A DNA stretch of 64,000 nucleotides from Azospirillum brasilense (lineage in GTDB: Bacteria; Pseudomonadota; Alphaproteobacteria; Azospirillales; Azospirillaceae): positions 248,001 to 312,000 of the forward strand of contig NZ_CP059451.1 in assembly GCF_022023855.1 (NCBI RefSeq), in the 5' to 3' direction. Under the pieces are notes generated by a model, which did no database searches, had not been told where the DNA came from, and saw nothing but the letters and a program-made list of their open reading frames with translations. This document shows positions 63,625 to 64,000 of this stretch, one piece after another. The stretch's first letter is position 1, and the number at the start of each line of letters is the position of its first letter. A program made the translations under genes and the position numbers.

Positions 63625-64000
63625 CTACTCATGGTCACCGACGGGCGGCATGGAGACCACCATATCGACCCAGATGCTTCCGCCCGTGGTCATGTGGTCG
63701 TGCATGTGCCGGCGCGCGGCCTCGCCATCCCCTTCCAGGATCGCTTTCACGAAAAGGTCGTGTTCCGTGTAGGACTTCAAGGGACGCGCGGTGTGCTGGA
63801 ACGGATACTGGCGGTAGATGCGCAGGCGACTGCGAATGAGTTTCGCCTGATGCTCCAGATGCTCGTTCCGGCTTCCGGCGTAGATCAACTCATGGAGTTC
63901 GCGATTGAGATTGTCGTAGGCCTCGATGTCGCCGGCCTCGGCGGCGGCGCGGCTCGCTTCGTGCACTTCCAGAAGACGCTTGCGCCCGGCGATTCCCATG
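63625..64000 (-). CDS. GntR-family regulator, FCD domain, 5' part outside the window
   Basis: About 125 C-terminal residues are visible, with the frame open to the window edge. The helical FCD effector domain is recognisable: AYDNLNRELHELIYAGSRNE, then YTEHDLFVKAILEGDGEAAR and RRHMHDHM, which supply Asp and His ligands of the usual metal/carboxylate site. The DNA-binding domain lies beyond 64000. FCD regulators mostly respond to carboxylic acids. Target genes are unknown; the dyad at 63002 is a candidate site. Confidence 0.85.
   Translation of the reverse strand, partial: MGIAGRKRLLEVHEASRAAAEAGDIEAYDNLNRELHELIYAGSRNEHLEHQAKLIRSRLRIYRQYPFQHTARPLKSYTEHDLFVKAILEGDGEAARRHMHDHMTTGGSIWVDMVVSMPPVGDHE

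Overview
The window is very GC-rich DNA, dense with ABC transporters, two-component proteins and catabolic operons. It resembles a free-living or plant-associated alphaproteobacterium of the Rhodospirillales (Azospirillum-like). That placement is inferred from gene content and protein style, not from a marker search. No rRNA, tRNA, CRISPR array or intact mobile element was found. Two decayed IS5-type transposase fragments are the only mobile DNA.

Layout. 1-862: end of a GH18 glycosidase gene. 996-8305: iron island with a FecI-type sigma factor, FecR anti-sigma factor, TonB receptor with a signalling domain, and a MacA/MacB exporter, under Fur-like palindromes. 8649-18125 (minus): a transporter and oxidase operon containing a PotABCD-type importer, a three-part flavin/iron-sulphur amine or amino-acid dehydrogenase, a second DAO-family flavoprotein, two RidA imine hydrolases and an extra solute-binding protein; it diverges from a LysR regulator (18287). 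19213-22721 (minus): polar amino-acid importer and a DapA-family lyase/aldolase. 23094-26593: FMN hydroxyacid dehydrogenase, FAD-linked oxidase and an XRE-cupin regulator. 26797-32502: a beta-keto-acid cleavage (BKACE) operon with an exact sigma-54 promoter, divergent from its probable enhancer-binding activator. 32532-37452: RND efflux pair plus a membrane-anchored hemerythrin. 37658-38983: housekeeping genes infC (apparent ATA start), rpsU, a 50-residue ORF and a cold-shock gene. 39235-42692: histidine kinase, receiver protein and a membrane hydrolase.

42706-55054 is the most coherent block. It encodes protocatechuate 4,5-cleavage from LigAB through LigC, LigI, GalD/LigU and GalB to LigK (pyruvate plus oxaloacetate), with an aromatic-acid MFS carrier and a Liv-type ABC importer. 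A 38-bp element (31/38 identical) lies about 120-137 bp upstream of both ligC and the Liv binding-protein gene, in the same orientation. This links the ABC importer to the aromatic regulon.

55263-58238 is a kinase / receiver / receiver-kinase signalling operon. 58430-62911 (minus) is a cobalt-type nitrile hydratase cluster (CobW chaperone, beta, alpha, activator, CbiM-like cobalt permease) followed by a GlxA-type AraC regulator. The window ends in a transposase remnant and the C-terminal part of a GntR/FCD regulator.
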